Part shown: positions 1-11,773 of the stretch, in pieces
Position numbering within the stretch: position 1 is the first letter of the stretch
Layout of the letters: each line of letters starts with the position of its first letter
Assembly: GCA_030063045.1 (NCBI GenBank)
Contig: JAQSEB010000061.1
Coordinates: 62,001-126,000, forward strand
DNA: 64,000 nucleotides
Source: Pratylenchus scribneri
Taxonomy: Eukaryota > Nematoda > Chromadorea > Rhabditida > Pratylenchidae
Reading direction: 5' to 3'
Made by a program: the position numbers and the translations under genes
The notes under the pieces: model-generated
The model's input: the letters and a program-made list of their open reading frames with translations, nothing else
What the model was told of the DNA's origin: nothing
The model's database searches: none

Positions 1-1005
1 TTTAAATGATAATTTAAGTACATTTTTCTAGACCATTTGAAGTCAAAAGAAATATAAAAAACCAGGAATTTGGCCAAATTTTATGACCATAAAACAATGG
101 GGTTATAAAAAGATGGGATTTGGACAAGTTTTATTGGCATTCAAATGAATAAGATAATTTTATTAGAAATGTTAATTTATTGAAAAACTTTAAGCTTTAT
201 CTTATGGCCATAAGGAGAATTCGATGTTAGAGTCAAAAGGAATTTAAAAAACCAGAGGAATTTTGGTCAAGTTTTTAAAAAAACTTTAAAAATTTTTCAA
301 TAAAATTCATCAGATCATCCTCTGATGAATTTTGTTTGGGACATAATAATAAATTTTGAATTGACCTTGGGACAAATTTGGAAGGGAAAATGCCGAATTC
401 ATGCTTTTGCTTGATTTTTATTTGCCCATCATCAATTAACATACAATGTAGTCGATTTTGGCTTTCGGCACATTTTGCCTTCAAAAACATGCAATTGCCA
501 TCCACCATTCCCCATATAATTTGCCAATTCCATTTTCGTCAATCCTTCTAAGTAAAAGTTCCAAAATTCTTCACCAATTCCTCGTCCCCCCTCACCCCTA
601 TAATTTCCCCCAAAATTTTTTATGATTCCCGCGGCCGTTCCCCCCTAAAACATATATTCCATCAAAACCACAATTCACCAATCTCCAGCATTTTCCTCTT
701 CCATTTTGCCCGCCCATTCATTCCATTCATCCTCTTCTTCCTTCACATTTTGTTCATCCTCCCATTCTTCCTTCTTCATCCCCAAATTCTTCTCCTCCTC
801 TTCAGCTTTCCCATGTTCCCGATTCGGTTCTTTGCACTTTCCCTCCTCCCTTTTGGATTGTTTAAGTTCAAAAAGGACAATATTTGAGAAGGGCATTTGG
901 TTTAAAACCAATTTTGGACACACACAATTTCAATCAAATTCATCCCCAATTTTTAATTCATTTCCTCCTTTTTCCCTCATTCTCACATTCATTTTTAGCA
1001 AAAAA
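1..1005. other. Upstream region of the Wnt gene
   Basis: AT-rich flank. From about 520 to 1000 the plus strand becomes pyrimidine-rich (TTCC/TCTTCC runs), as is common just upstream of trans-splice sites in nematodes. The open frames here, both strands, are composed of Phe/Ser/Pro or Glu/Lys runs mirroring this bias and look like chance. No promoter motif could be identified. Confidence 0.4.
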
Positions 1006-4000
1006 ATGACAAAAATTAAAAAATTCCTCAATTTCATTCCTTCCATTTTCCTTCTTTTACTTTTCAATTTTCCTTTTGGCCATTGCTCTTGGTGAGTCAG
1101 AGGGAAAATTTGAGGGCCCCAAAAATGAGAGGAACAAATTGGTGAAAATGAAAACTCAAAAAAGGAAATGAAAATTTTTAATTAATTCCATCTAAAAATT
1201 CTTTGCCTATTCTCTATTTCAATATAAAATCCCCCACTACCTTAAATAGGACATTTTTCAGTATTGCCGTTTTCAATTCCTATAAGCCAATCTTTTTATC
1301 ATAGCTAGACAAGGAAACAACCTATTCAGAGGAAGGCTATAGGTATTTAATTTGAAGGCCCTAAATCTCTTCTAAAAAGTGGCTTTCATAACCGTTTGAA
1401 ACTTAAAATCTTTAAGAAAGAGAGCTTTTATTCCAAAAATTCGAATTTATTACACTTAAAACTTGAATTCACAAAATTTAAAAATGGTAAGATTGTAGAG
1501 AACACATTGGGCTTTCAAATGGTATAAAAGTTTCTCAGATTGGCAACTGTTTCATTGAACTATAAACAAAATCTAAAGAATTGTCCAGATACTGAATTTA
1601 AAGGTTTTGAAACGTATCTTACCGTCTAAAAATATATCAAAAATATTCACCAACAACAAATTGTGCACTTTTCATTTACCACACCAATCCTTCCAATTCC
1701 AAAAGAGAGGGTACTTTTCTGTTTCTGCTGTTTCTGGTGGTGGTGCCCAAAATTGTGGTCATAAAATTCAGTGGAAAATTTGGGGGGTGCGCCGGATTGC
1801 CCCTTATTTTCCTTTTGTGTTGCCTGGAAAAAATCATCCCCCCTCACTTTTGGGTCTGCCGCCCCTAAATTTTTATGCCTTTGGATTGAGGAAGGGGGAT
1901 TTATGGACCCCACAAGTTTTTGAAAGCAGAAACATGAAAACAAGAAATTGGGGAGAAACAAAAAAAAATGGGAAATGGGAATGAAAAATGAATGAATTGA
2001 GAAAAAATTAAATAAAAATTTTGAACAAAAAAAGGTTAATGGCCGCCCAATTGGCTTCGGCATTGTCCACTCCGGATTATTACAATTGCCAAATGCAACC
2101 TGGATTGGCCAAAAAACAGCGAGAAATTTGTGTCCGTCATCCGGCGGCAATGAGGGCGATCAGCGGTTTTTTTGGAGGGATCGAAGGAGAAAGAATATTT
2201 TTGTATTTATTTTTAGAAGGATTGAGGGATGCCATCGACGAATGCCACACACAATTTGAGAGGGTAAAAGAACTACCGTATTTTAGGGTTGATTCCCCAT
2301 TGGGCTACCAAAAATCGGTTCATTGAAAATAATTTTCAAAAAATTATTCTCAGAATTCTCCATCGGAAAATTATGTCAAAAAAAGGAATCCATAAAGCTA
2401 TTTTGCCGGAAATTTCCTAACAATAAGAGACCAATCCGTTCCGGAATTCCTCGCTTAATTAAAATTCTCATGAATTAATAATTTTCCGTAGGGTTCCAAT
2501 TTTATTGCACTCAATAGATTCCCATTTACAATTCCAATTCAAATTCACACCAATTTCCAATTTTATTAAATCAAATTTCCTTCAAGGAACGTTGGAATTG
2601 TTCGGCAACATTCAGTGTTGGAGGACCAGCAAGAGGAGGTCATAAATCAAAAAGGCTTTTTTTGCTGAATTACAAAAATTTTTAGCAGCCACTGCGGAAA
2701 CGGCATTCATTTATGCAATTTCCTCGGGCGGCGCCGCACATTCCGTTGCACGTGCTTGTGTCCAAGGTTCCGTGCCGGAATGCGGATGTGGAGGAGGCGA
2801 ACAAACTTTGGTTTGTGCCAAAAATGAAGTAATATTGTGATAATATGCACATTTTAAAGGTGATTGGAACGCCGGATGGATTGACAGCCGATCCACAACA
2901 AGTATGTTATAATTTGGGCTGTGAATACCCGATAGGCACATTTATTATTTTCTGAAAACAGATTTGTCCAAATTATTCCTGAAAATATAAAACAAGACAA
3001 AAATAACCGGAATGAAATACAAATGATTCGGGAAATAACGGGAATGAAACACAATTCTTTCCGGAAAAATCTAACCGGAATAAAATACAAATCTTGCCGG
3101 AAAAATTTAACCGGAATGAAACACAATTCTTTCCGGAAAAATCTAACCGGAATAAAATACAAATCTTGCCGGAAAAATTTAACCGGAATGAAACACAATT
3201 CTTTCCGGAAAAATTTAACCGGAACACAATTCTTTTAGGAAAAATCTAACCGGAACGAAACACAATTCTTTCCGGAAAAATCTAACCGGAATAAAACACA
3301 AATCTTTCCGGAAAAATCTAACCGGAATGAAACACAAATCTTTACGGAATGATATGTTAATATTTCCGGAAAATAAAATTGCCTAAAAGTAATTGAAATT
3401 CTGATCCATTCTATAGTCCTGATCCTAGTATTTAATTTTGGATTATATCATGAAAAATATTGTTAAATATAAGAATATAGCCTGAGGACTTAAATACTTA
3501 ATAATGATTCCAATAATTAGAAGATATTATGGCCGTTAAAATTAGAATATCTTAAATTAAAAATTCCTAAAAATTAATCAAATTTGCCCATAATGAATGT
3601 GCCAAATTAAATGAAATAAAAATTTTATATATTTATAATTTTCAAACAGTTCATTTGGGCCGGATGCTCGGACAACGTGAAATTCGGAAATCAAGTAAAT
3701 TTTTGTGGAGAAATGTAGGGAGAAAATAAATAAATTTATTCTCACAGTTCACCCGGAAATTCATTGATGCCACCGAAAGGCAACGAATGGATGCAAGGTG
3801 TGTGAAGGGGAGAAGTCCTTATTTGACCTTCAATTTTTTATGTTTGATTTGGGAATATTCTTTTTTGGAGAGGGCCTTTGGCGCGCAAAAGCCATAGACA
3901 TTTTTATACATATTTGAATGACCATGAATTGAATTTATAAAAACATTTTAATAGGGCCCTGATGAATTTGCACAATAATCGAGTTGGTCGCCGAATTTTG

Positions 4001-5171
4001 AGTTCGAATATGCGAAAACAGTGCAAATGCCATGGTGTTAGCGGGTAAATGTCCATCTTCATTTGGAATTATGCCCATTTTTCCATATAAAGTTCATGCG
4101 TGACCAAAACTTGTTGGCGAACGGTGCCAAAAATGGAGGAATTGGCGGCACTTTTGAAGAAGAAATATTCAAGGGCACAACAAGTAAACAATGATGGGGG
4201 AAATTAAATATTTATTTTCATTTTATTTTGTTAGGTTCTTTTGGCGCAGGACAGTTTTGCCCTAGTTTTGGACCAATCCAGCAATAGTAGGGCAAATGGC
4301 GAAAGAATTGGTAGCAGATTTTGGAAGGCCCAATTCCAACCGGCAGAATTGGCAAATCGAGCGGATTTGGTCTTTTTGGTGTGTGATTTACTTTTAAATT
4401 TCCTCTGTAACACCTCAATTCGCCATTTTAATAATTAATCAAAAACTGAACCAATTTTGATGACATATTATCAAATTAAAGAGCAGATTTTGGGCTGTTT
4501 AATAAATTTTAATTTTATTTAAATTGGTTCAGAAATGATTAAATTTGCCTTAAAAACTGTTCAAATTGCCTTTATACTATGGATTAACGAATTTTTTCCA
4601 CTTGTTTTTGGGCACAATTCCAACAATTACTGGACCAAATTAAATAAAAATGATATCATTAAATAGCCAAAAAATCTTCTCTTTAATTAGATTATTAAAT
4701 TGTCCCGTCAAAAATAGTTTATAGTCCTCGTGATGAATTATTATAAACGGTGACAATTCGGGCATCACCTTTAACATTTTAATAATTTTGTAGGAAACTT
4801 CACCGGATTATTGTATTTTGGATGTGAATGGGGGCCAACAAATCAGTGGGACCAGTGGCCGAGAATGGTTCAAAATATTCACAATTCCCCTTCAAAAATA
4901 TATTTTTATTTTAAAGCTTTTCCCAATCTGAATGCGAACAATTATGCTGTGGAAGGGGATGGACAATGAAAAAGGCACAAAAATTAAATTATTTATTTTT
5001 AAAATTAATTTTTTAATAGGAAATTCGACAAGAACCATGTCGATGCAAATTTGTTTGGTGTTGCGATGTGAAATGTGAGAGAGAATATTTACAAAAATAA
5101 TTCTGATTAATTTCAATCAAAAAATAGGTGACACATGCCGACGTGAAGTGGAACGACGTTTTTGCCGGTAA
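1006..5171 (+). CDS. Wnt family secreted signalling ligand (15 exons)
   Basis: Secreted lipid-modified ligand of Frizzled receptors. Exons: 1006-1091, 2035-2165, 2217-2263, 2587-2638, 2686-2828, 2860-2901, 3650-3694, 3748-3797, 3955-4044, 4093-4183, 4235-4378, 4794-4867, 4917-4974, 5020-5074, 5128-5171. All phases agree and give about 383 aa, normal for Wnt. Exon 1 encodes a signal peptide ([19 protein letters not shown]). Family motifs in order: an RWNCSA block, [56 protein letters not shown] (the Wnt signature carrying the palmitoleoylated serine), GTSGREC, LCCGRGW, and the C-terminal cysteine cluster ending FCR. The start at 1006 follows an ATTTTTAG acceptor at 991-998, a likely trans-splice site. 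Oddities: the exon 2 acceptor is AAAAAAAG, intron 5 is only 31 nt, intron 13 begins GC, and intron 6 holds a minisatellite. The subfamily (cwn, egl-20, lin-44, mom-2) cannot be decided by eye. Confidence 0.93.
1290..1600. repeat. Dispersed repeat, copy 1 (CATAGCT ... GATACTGAA)
   Basis: Begins near ATCATAGCT and ends near GATACTGAA. It shares in order a CTCTTCTAAAAAGTGGCTTT-like core and a TTCAAATGG-like block with segments near 42040-42390 and 44630-44990. It lies in Wnt intron 1. Probably a short non-autonomous element; boundaries are approximate. Confidence 0.45.
3011..3345. repeat. Minisatellite, about 36-bp units (CCGGAAAAATCTAACCGG)
   Basis: About nine head-to-tail units alternating between two variants, one with GAAACACAATTCTTTCC and one with AAATACAAATCTTGCC, each followed by GGAAAAATCTAACCGGAAT. 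It lies in Wnt intron 6. The open frames on both strands (Arg/Lys/Phe-rich) come from the repeat and are not genes. The same motif, in the opposite orientation, makes an array at 54118-54650. Confidence 0.9.
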
Positions 5172-6668
5172 AAATATTTTATTATGTCAAATTTCACACA
5201 AATTTCATATAAATTTACCCTCTGGGTTTACCGTATATTGACTTTAATAATTCAGAAAGGGAAATTATTTTCATTTCAACCTTTCTCGAAAGTAGGGAAT
5301 TATTAGAGGGCTGCGAATTTTATATATTTATAGTATTTTAAACTACTTTTTATTAAAGGAATAAGGAGGTTTAATTTAATTTGTTAAAAATTTTAAACGG
5401 AATAGTTAAAGTAAAATTTGGTGCTTATGTCGTTAACCGGCTTTTTGAGTCAACTGGGAAAAAGTGAAGGGTCCCCATTTTGAGTCGTCGAATTAGAGTT
5501 ACGGTTAAGTACGGTCGTTCAGGGATACGATATCATTTAAGGTAACCCTTCCCTAACGATCCTAATCCCATCTGATGACACAGAGGGGGGAGGGACCCTT
5601 CACTTTTCCCTTTTCAACAAAAAAGTGGATAGAAATGACATAAGTATACCGTAAATTTGTGAAATTGACCACAAAAATATAAAATTAAATTCATCAATTT
5701 TTCATTTTAAGTTGAGCTCAATGCCCAATTCCAAATGGCTTCAATCAAGATTATTCTACATCAAAATCGAATAATCCAATCCAAAGTGATGATCTCCACT
5801 GCCTTCCAAAAAAATATTTTGCATTTTGATCAAAAATTTATGTATATCAATCACTTAAAAATAATATTAATTTTATTCATTTATTTTTTAGTTATAAAAA
5901 TGTTTTTAATAAATTAATCGAATTCTTCAAAGTGAATTTTAAGATTTAAAGGGAATATAATTTCAAGGATTAAAATTAAAACTCATCAATATGTGCCAAA
6001 ACTATAAATTTTCTTATATCCAAAAATTAGTTTATGGCCAATATCTCTTTTCATGGCCTAGGAATAAAAAAATTCCCATAGAATATTCAAATATAAATTG
6101 ACATGGCACAATTTTATCAAAACGATATTTGTTATTGGGATGGAAACATATTTAACTAGCATAGGCAAATTAAAGTCATCGGAATGTGTCAAGTTTTCAT
6201 CCCCGTTCATCATCCAATCATTTCATCATTTTGTCAGAATTCTTCATTTCAATTTCCTCTTTTTCCTTCTTATATTGCACTTTCATCCTTTTGTGGTAAT
6301 TGTTAATTCGTTCTTTCTTCGCTTTCCAAGCAATCCACTAAAAATAAAAAAAAATAATAATTTTCTTTATTTTTAAGGGATACTTTTCCTCATAATTGCC
6401 TTTTTTTCCAATAATTATGGCTTCTAATTATAACACAAAATTTAAGGGAATTTTCTTATTTTTTCATAAATATCTTGGCATTAATTTTTCCAAAAATTGG
6501 CCATTTATACAAAATTTTTCACTAAGATGGGCTAAAAAGACTCAATATAATTTGTCACTCATCGAAAATTTTTCTTCCAACTGTCGGAATTTAAAATGGA
6601 TAGGATAAGTTGCATGATTTAAATGATTTAAATTTTAAATTATTGAAAAAAAAAGAAACAACAAAGAC
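5172..6668. other. Convergent intergenic region between Wnt (+) and the Ly6-like gene (-)
   Basis: AT-rich, with no convincing gene. It contains a 231-bp inverted-repeat element (5420-5650). At 5860-5935 a short stretch (ATTCATTTATTTTTTA...TTAATCGAATTCTT) resembles the DNA just downstream of vps-18 and of its broken copy near 9250-9320. Short frames such as 6098-6376 are Phe/Ile-rich and look like chance. Confidence 0.4.
5420..5650. mobile_element. MITE-like inverted-repeat element, GGTNCTTAT family, copy 1
   Basis: Terminal inverted repeats of about 50-60 bp. The left arm has GGTGCTTATGTC...GGGAAAAAGTGAAGGGTCCC and the right arm is the imperfect reverse complement, ending GACATAAGTATACC. 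No coding capacity. The same plan occurs at 57209-57414 and 62279-62513, so this is a dispersed non-autonomous DNA transposon family. Confidence 0.7.
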
Positions 6669-7973
6669 CTATATTTTACTAATTATTAAGTATATTCCTC
6701 CCCCAAAATGCCTGTGAAGTGTAAACAATACCTTTTTCGTGAAGTGAAACATCAACATTAATTGAATAATTGCAAATGCAATGAATAAAATACTGAGCTG
6801 CAAATAATTCATGCAAATGCGAGTGTTGGGCATCTTATATTGAATATTGCATAAATCTCCAATGCATTCCGTGCAATTGCAATCAGTTGGCAAAGGTCCG
6901 CGATCCGAGCACGTTCCGCAACCCATCATACGGCCTTGAAATAAAAAAAAAATATATTATTTTAAGAAAAAGGTTGACGGTTGGAGTCGATTCCTATCTC
7001 GGCTACTTCGTCTCTCAGCGATTTTGACGAATCATAGCTGATCAGAAATGATTTCAAATGGATCTTTTATAGCACCAAGTAATAGCTATCTATAAAAATA
7101 TTGATCATCCAAAATTGAAATACTTTGGCCAAATTACGAGCATAATATTAAAATAAAGGCGATTTTTCAATGTTTTTTGGTCACAACCTGGCTAAAATTT
7201 TTATTTTTGGATAATCAATATATCACAATGAATAGCCAATAATAACTAGTGCTATTAGATGCACTTTAGATCATCTAAATTGCTTTCGACAAAAACGCTG
7301 ATGCTGATGAGACGGAAAAGTCCTTCGACGGAGTTGATCACGCCGAGCAAAAATAAATGAAATTGAATAAATTTGTGAAAAAATGATTTTAACACTTATT
7401 GTGGCAGTGGGAAAAACGAATTAGAAAAGATTTGCATACTTCCGGATTCGGAAGTACCGTTACATTGCATCAAAAAGCAGCCAACATCGCCAGCAGATGA
7501 GCATTCGGTTTCTTTAGGATCGGCAAATTCGAGCGAGGCTTCGTAACATTTCGAGGTGACACCTGCAATTTTTTTAAAATGAATTAATAAAAATGATTAT
7601 TATGTTGATGAGACAATAAATAATTATTTTGATTCAATAGGAATAAAAGGGAAAATTTTAAATTTAATTCATGATATTGCCAAGTTATTTTTGGTAGTAA
7701 GCCCAATTGAGTGTAGGACATTTTTTAGCTCATTTTGCTATATAATTCAAAAAAACGGATAATATTTTATTCTTAAATGTAGTATTTCCCCAAAGTTGTG
7801 AAAAGAATATCCAAAGTGTGGTTGTCTCATTTTTCAATCTTTCGGATAAATTACATTATCCAATAATATTTTCCTTCCTACTATATTTTACCTTCAGTTT
7901 GAGCCAAATATTGTGGCACGATGTTGGCCACGAGAATAAGAAAGAAAATAACTTTTTGGTACATTGATGCCAT
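6669..7973 (-). CDS. Small secreted or membrane-anchored Ly6/uPAR-like cysteine-rich protein
   Basis: Three exons on the minus strand: 7973-7892, 7562-7440 and 6934-6669, with consistent phases, giving about 156 aa. The N-terminus is a signal peptide (KVIFFLILVANIVPQYLA). The mature part has many cysteines: SKCYEASLEF, KETECSSAGDVGCFLMQC with a following NGTS glycosylation site, MMGCGTCSD, and CNCTECIGDLCN, whose C-x-x-D-x-C-N ending is typical of Ly6/uPAR three-finger domains. A hydrophobic stretch follows (LQLSILFIAFAIIQLMLMF), consistent with a GPI-attachment signal or single TM helix. Function is unknown. Nematodes have many such proteins (for example the odr-2/hot group), and I cannot assign it to one. 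Confidence 0.72.
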
Positions 7974-9367
7974 AGATGGAGATATATTTGGTCAGATGAG
8001 GTGAATGAAAATTTGACTCTAAAAACAATAAATAAATTTTAATAATGAATAAGTATAAAAATAATCAAATTTGCCCATTGGCAACAAAATATGCAAATAT
8101 AATTGGACTTAAGATTTCAATTTTCACAAAATTTGGAGTGCCCTTATTCAATTGGAGGATCGGGCCCTAATTAATATTCTCTCAAAAATATAAGAATTAA
8201 ATAATTTTTAATAAAAATTAATTAAATTAAGATTGATATTGAACTATATTTTGATAGAATTAAAGTGATCAATTTTATTCATTTAATTTTAATAAAATCG
8301 TGAAAGGTGATGATGATGAACGAAAATGACTAATACAGTAAAATGTAGAATGATTCAGCCAGCAGCCAATCCCAAAATTTGATGACGATTACATAGAAAT
8401 TAAATTATATTTGGAAAAATTTATGATGTATTTAAACGTGTAATAATAATATGTGATTTTAAAATTTAAGAAAAATTATTGGCAAAGATTTGGGGGGAAA
8501 AATGAGGGAGCAGGGACATGAAACTATATTTCAGAGCCGGAGGCTATTTTTTGGCCATAATTCAACAACGAAGGAACCAATTCAGTGAGAAGATATGAAA
8601 AATTAAAATCTTTTAAAAAATGGCTTTACAAATTTTTTTTGAAGATTAAATCATCTTGTTACATATGCAACTTTTACTCAGAATAATATTCATATTTATT
8701 ATAATCATCTTAAACTTATTTTAATTAAATTCTAAATAAGCCACATTTAGAAGACACTTTAATACTTTCAAATGGCATATCGCCTTCTGGGAATTAGTTG
8801 CTATCTAGATTATGATCAAATTAAAACAAATAAGGAGAAAACAGAAGAAACAGGAAGGAATATGTCTTAAGAGACATACCTCAAATATTCAATACAAAAT
8901 TTTTTCCGAGAAATTTCCCTTTTATGATTTTTTCTCTAGGCCTTATCACATTCGCTCATTCTGCATCTGCATCAGGAAAATCATATTTCTTGTGGAATAC
9001 TTCCAAATTCTCCATTAAACACATCAAAAACAACTTGAATTCGAGCATCGATATTGCCGGATTCGCGTTTTTTAAACCGCCCTAAATCAAAGTGTAATTG
9101 AGTCAGTGCATATTTTGTTCGCTTTATTGGCAAATTCCCAGAAATCATTTGTCTTATCAAAAAACCAGATTAAAATGGGGAAAAAGGACATCCGAAAATG
9201 TTATCTTTATACAATGAAAATATTACATTCAATTTTCAATTTCCACTATAATTTATTCATTTATTTTTTAAATTATAAAAATGTATAAAAATAAATATAA
9301 TAAATTAATAGAATTCTTAGAAAATTTTTGTGAGGAACATTTTATGTCAATGATGGCATCCATTTCT
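7974..9367. other. Gene-free AT-rich region
   Basis: No coding segment that I can support. It includes a possible diverged copy of the GGCCATA dispersed repeat around 8540-8830. From about 9240 the sequence begins to resemble the 3' flank of vps-18 (24560-24650), leading into the broken copy. Confidence 0.4.
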
Positions 9368-9480
9368 TTAATTCCTCAAAATATTCTTCGGAACTGTCAA
9401 AAAATGGTTTGTCCAATTTTCGATAACTCTGAGGCCACAAAGTGGGCAATCGCTGCAAAGAGATAAAATAAAATCATCTG
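9368..9480 (-). pseudogene. Broken copy of the vps-18 last exon (RING C-terminal half)
   Basis: Read on the minus strand this matches the end of vps-18 (24655-24790): a DCPLCG(L/I)RVIE block followed by bases that encode DKPFFDS.EEYFEELKKWMPSLT in the intact gene. In this copy one base is missing after RVIE, shifting the frame so that it ends early (ILRN, then stop). The similarity continues past the stop codon into the 3' flank, so this is a DNA-level duplication rather than a retrocopy. The segment upstream (9480-9540) is only weakly similar. Confidence 0.8.
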
Positions 9481-10089
9481 ACATTTCCTTCGTTGCCTTC
9501 TTTTCATTTATATTTAGTTTTAGTTCTAGCAAAAAAAGAAAGAGTAATACTGTAGGCTGTATACTGTATGGGAAAAGAATGTGGGAAAATGCCTTGAGGT
9601 TCGACTCATTTATTTTTCTTCTTTTCTGTCTATTTTCCCATTTCCATATAAAAAGAGTCTCATAAATTTTAGTACCAATTAATTTTTTCTTTAACTCCTC
9701 TTTTTTGTATGAAGAATATAATGAAAAATACAACAAATAAATGAATAAAAGAAAAACAATTTTATTCATTGTTAAGATTGGATAAATATAATTAACTAAT
9801 TATTAAATAATTATAGGTAAATGCCGTGCCAATTCCAGTATTGGACATTCAAAATTCAAAAGCTAAGTAAATTGTCAAAATATTTATTCTGACTGAGATC
9901 ATCGGCAAGTCGAGTGGAAATGGAGGCGGAAGGAAAAGGCCGTTCAAATAAATTTCAGTGGCTAATTTATCACACAATTTTTTATTGTTTTTAATTTAAT
10001 TGAAAATAGTTGATCATATAAAAGACGAAAATAATCTTTCGGACATTATTTGATTATTATAAATTGGAAAAAATAGGAAGTCAAGTCAT

Positions 10090-10354
10090 TTATTTTGGCA
10101 AAAAAAAAATACTGATTTTGGCAAAAATCTTTCGTGTTGAAAAATATTATATTTTTGAGGTTCATATAACTTGGCCAAATCAGACTTCTTTAAGATTCCC
10201 TAACCCCTAGACCCTAATCCCATCCTGCCCTGAACCCTGACTCTAGCCCTAAATCCCTAGTTATGGTCAAGTTATATCTATGGCCTCAAAAATATAATAT
10301 TTTTCAATACGAAAGATTTTTGCCAAAATCAGTGTTTTTTTTTTGCCAAAATAA
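10090..10354. mobile_element. Foldback/MITE element with about 100-bp inverted arms
   Basis: The left arm (TATTTTGGCAAAA...CTGATTTTGGCAAAAATCTTTCG) and the right arm (CGAAAGATTTTTGCCAAAATCAG...TTTGCCAAAATAA) are near-perfect reverse complements. The centre holds CCCTAACCCC/CCCTAATCCC runs. No open frame. Confidence 0.8.
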
Positions 10355-10990
10355 GTTTATCTCGAAAAAATAACGCGGAATTATTTGTGTAAACTTTTTT
10401 TTGCTATTATTTAAATGTCAATGTCCCATGGCAATTTTCGATTTCCAAGCTTTGCAATTTGCCAATTTATCTCAATATTTTCTATTATAAATATCAAAAA
10501 TTAAATATATTTGGAATTATTGAATGGACAACTAAATTTCTGTCAAATCTTAATTTCATTATGTGGAAATTTCAAGTGTGAAAATGATGCCATTCACATT
10601 CCAAAGGCTTCCAATTTTTGTACCAACAAATTTATATAATTTTACGTGTTGTAATAATTGACAGAGTGACTCATCTCATCCGCCGTAGCCATACAATTTA
10701 CTATGCTTTTCCATTTCCATCCATTCGAACTGAGTGAGTATGGCGATTGGCCTATCGATATAATTACAAGCAATCAATATAGGTCATCATTTCAATTCAA
10801 TTCTCATTCCATTTTTGCTTGCTCTTCTTCTCATCGAACAGCATCCCCACGGGCTTTTGCCCCCCTTTTGAGATTTTTCCGCCTTTTTTGTAGAGATTGG
10901 ACCGATAAAATATATCGACCGATATTTTCCGATATATCATATCGATAACTATCGCTATATCGGGTTCGATTTATCTATCGGTATTACGCC

Positions 10991-11340
10991 TTTTGCGGAA
11001 CCGTTTTTTGCGGACGAAACGGTTTGGTGCCGTTGGCAGTAAAGTTTACGAGGCATTTTTTATACCATTTTATTGGGCATAAAATTAGCTACAAAAACAC
11101 ATCAAATAGATTTGCCAATATTGGGTATTCACCTAGTTATGGCCAAAAAGCAGCCAGAAATACAATTTTAATTAAACCAACGATTTTTTGGCCATAACTC
11201 GGTGAATGCCCAATATTGGCCAATGAATTTTATGTCTTTTTTGTGGCTAATTTATGCCCAATAAAATGGTATATGCCACATCAACTTTACCGCCATCGAC
11301 ATCAAACCGTTTCGTCCGCAAAAAGACGGGTCCGCAAAAT
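10991..11340. mobile_element. 350-bp foldback element flanked by an 11-bp direct repeat
   Basis: The two halves are inverted copies meeting near 11165. The outer ends are TTTTGCGGA...GTTTTTTGCGGACGAAACGG and the reverse complement CCGTTTCGTCCGCAAAAA...CCGCAAAA. The motif TATCTATCGGT occurs at 10972-10982 and again at 11351-11361, close to the two ends, which would suit a target-site duplication plus a few bases. Short frames inside are not genes. Confidence 0.85.
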
Positions 11341-11773
11341 GCGGCTAGCCTATCTATCGGTCACCCTTGCCGACTCTACTTTTTTGCCCCCTTTTTGCCA
11401 CCCAAATGCCCCCTTTTGATATTTTGTTAAAATTTTCCCCAAAATGGTAATTTTTGGTTAATATTTTTTTTCGCTGCTCGGTTTTTGGTCTAATTTTTCG
11501 CATTTTTGACACTTTTTAAAAATGCTTTCCAAAATACCCCCCTTTTACCGAAAATGCCCCTAAAATGGCACTTTTTCTATAAAAATGCTTTCCAAAATAC
11601 CCCCCTTTTACCAAAAATGCCCCTAAAATGCCACTTTTTCTATAAAAATGACTTCCAATTCGAAAATCCATCCGATGAGAGCCCTGTCGCCGAATCTATT
11701 CACTGTTCAGTCCCTTACTTCTACATTTTTTTTGATTATTTAGGTTTTTTAATACCAATTTTTAACCCTAAAA

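Noticed and set aside
3023..3238. Repetitive frames over the Wnt intron array
   Set aside because: Direct translation of a 36-bp minisatellite within an intron, open on both strands.
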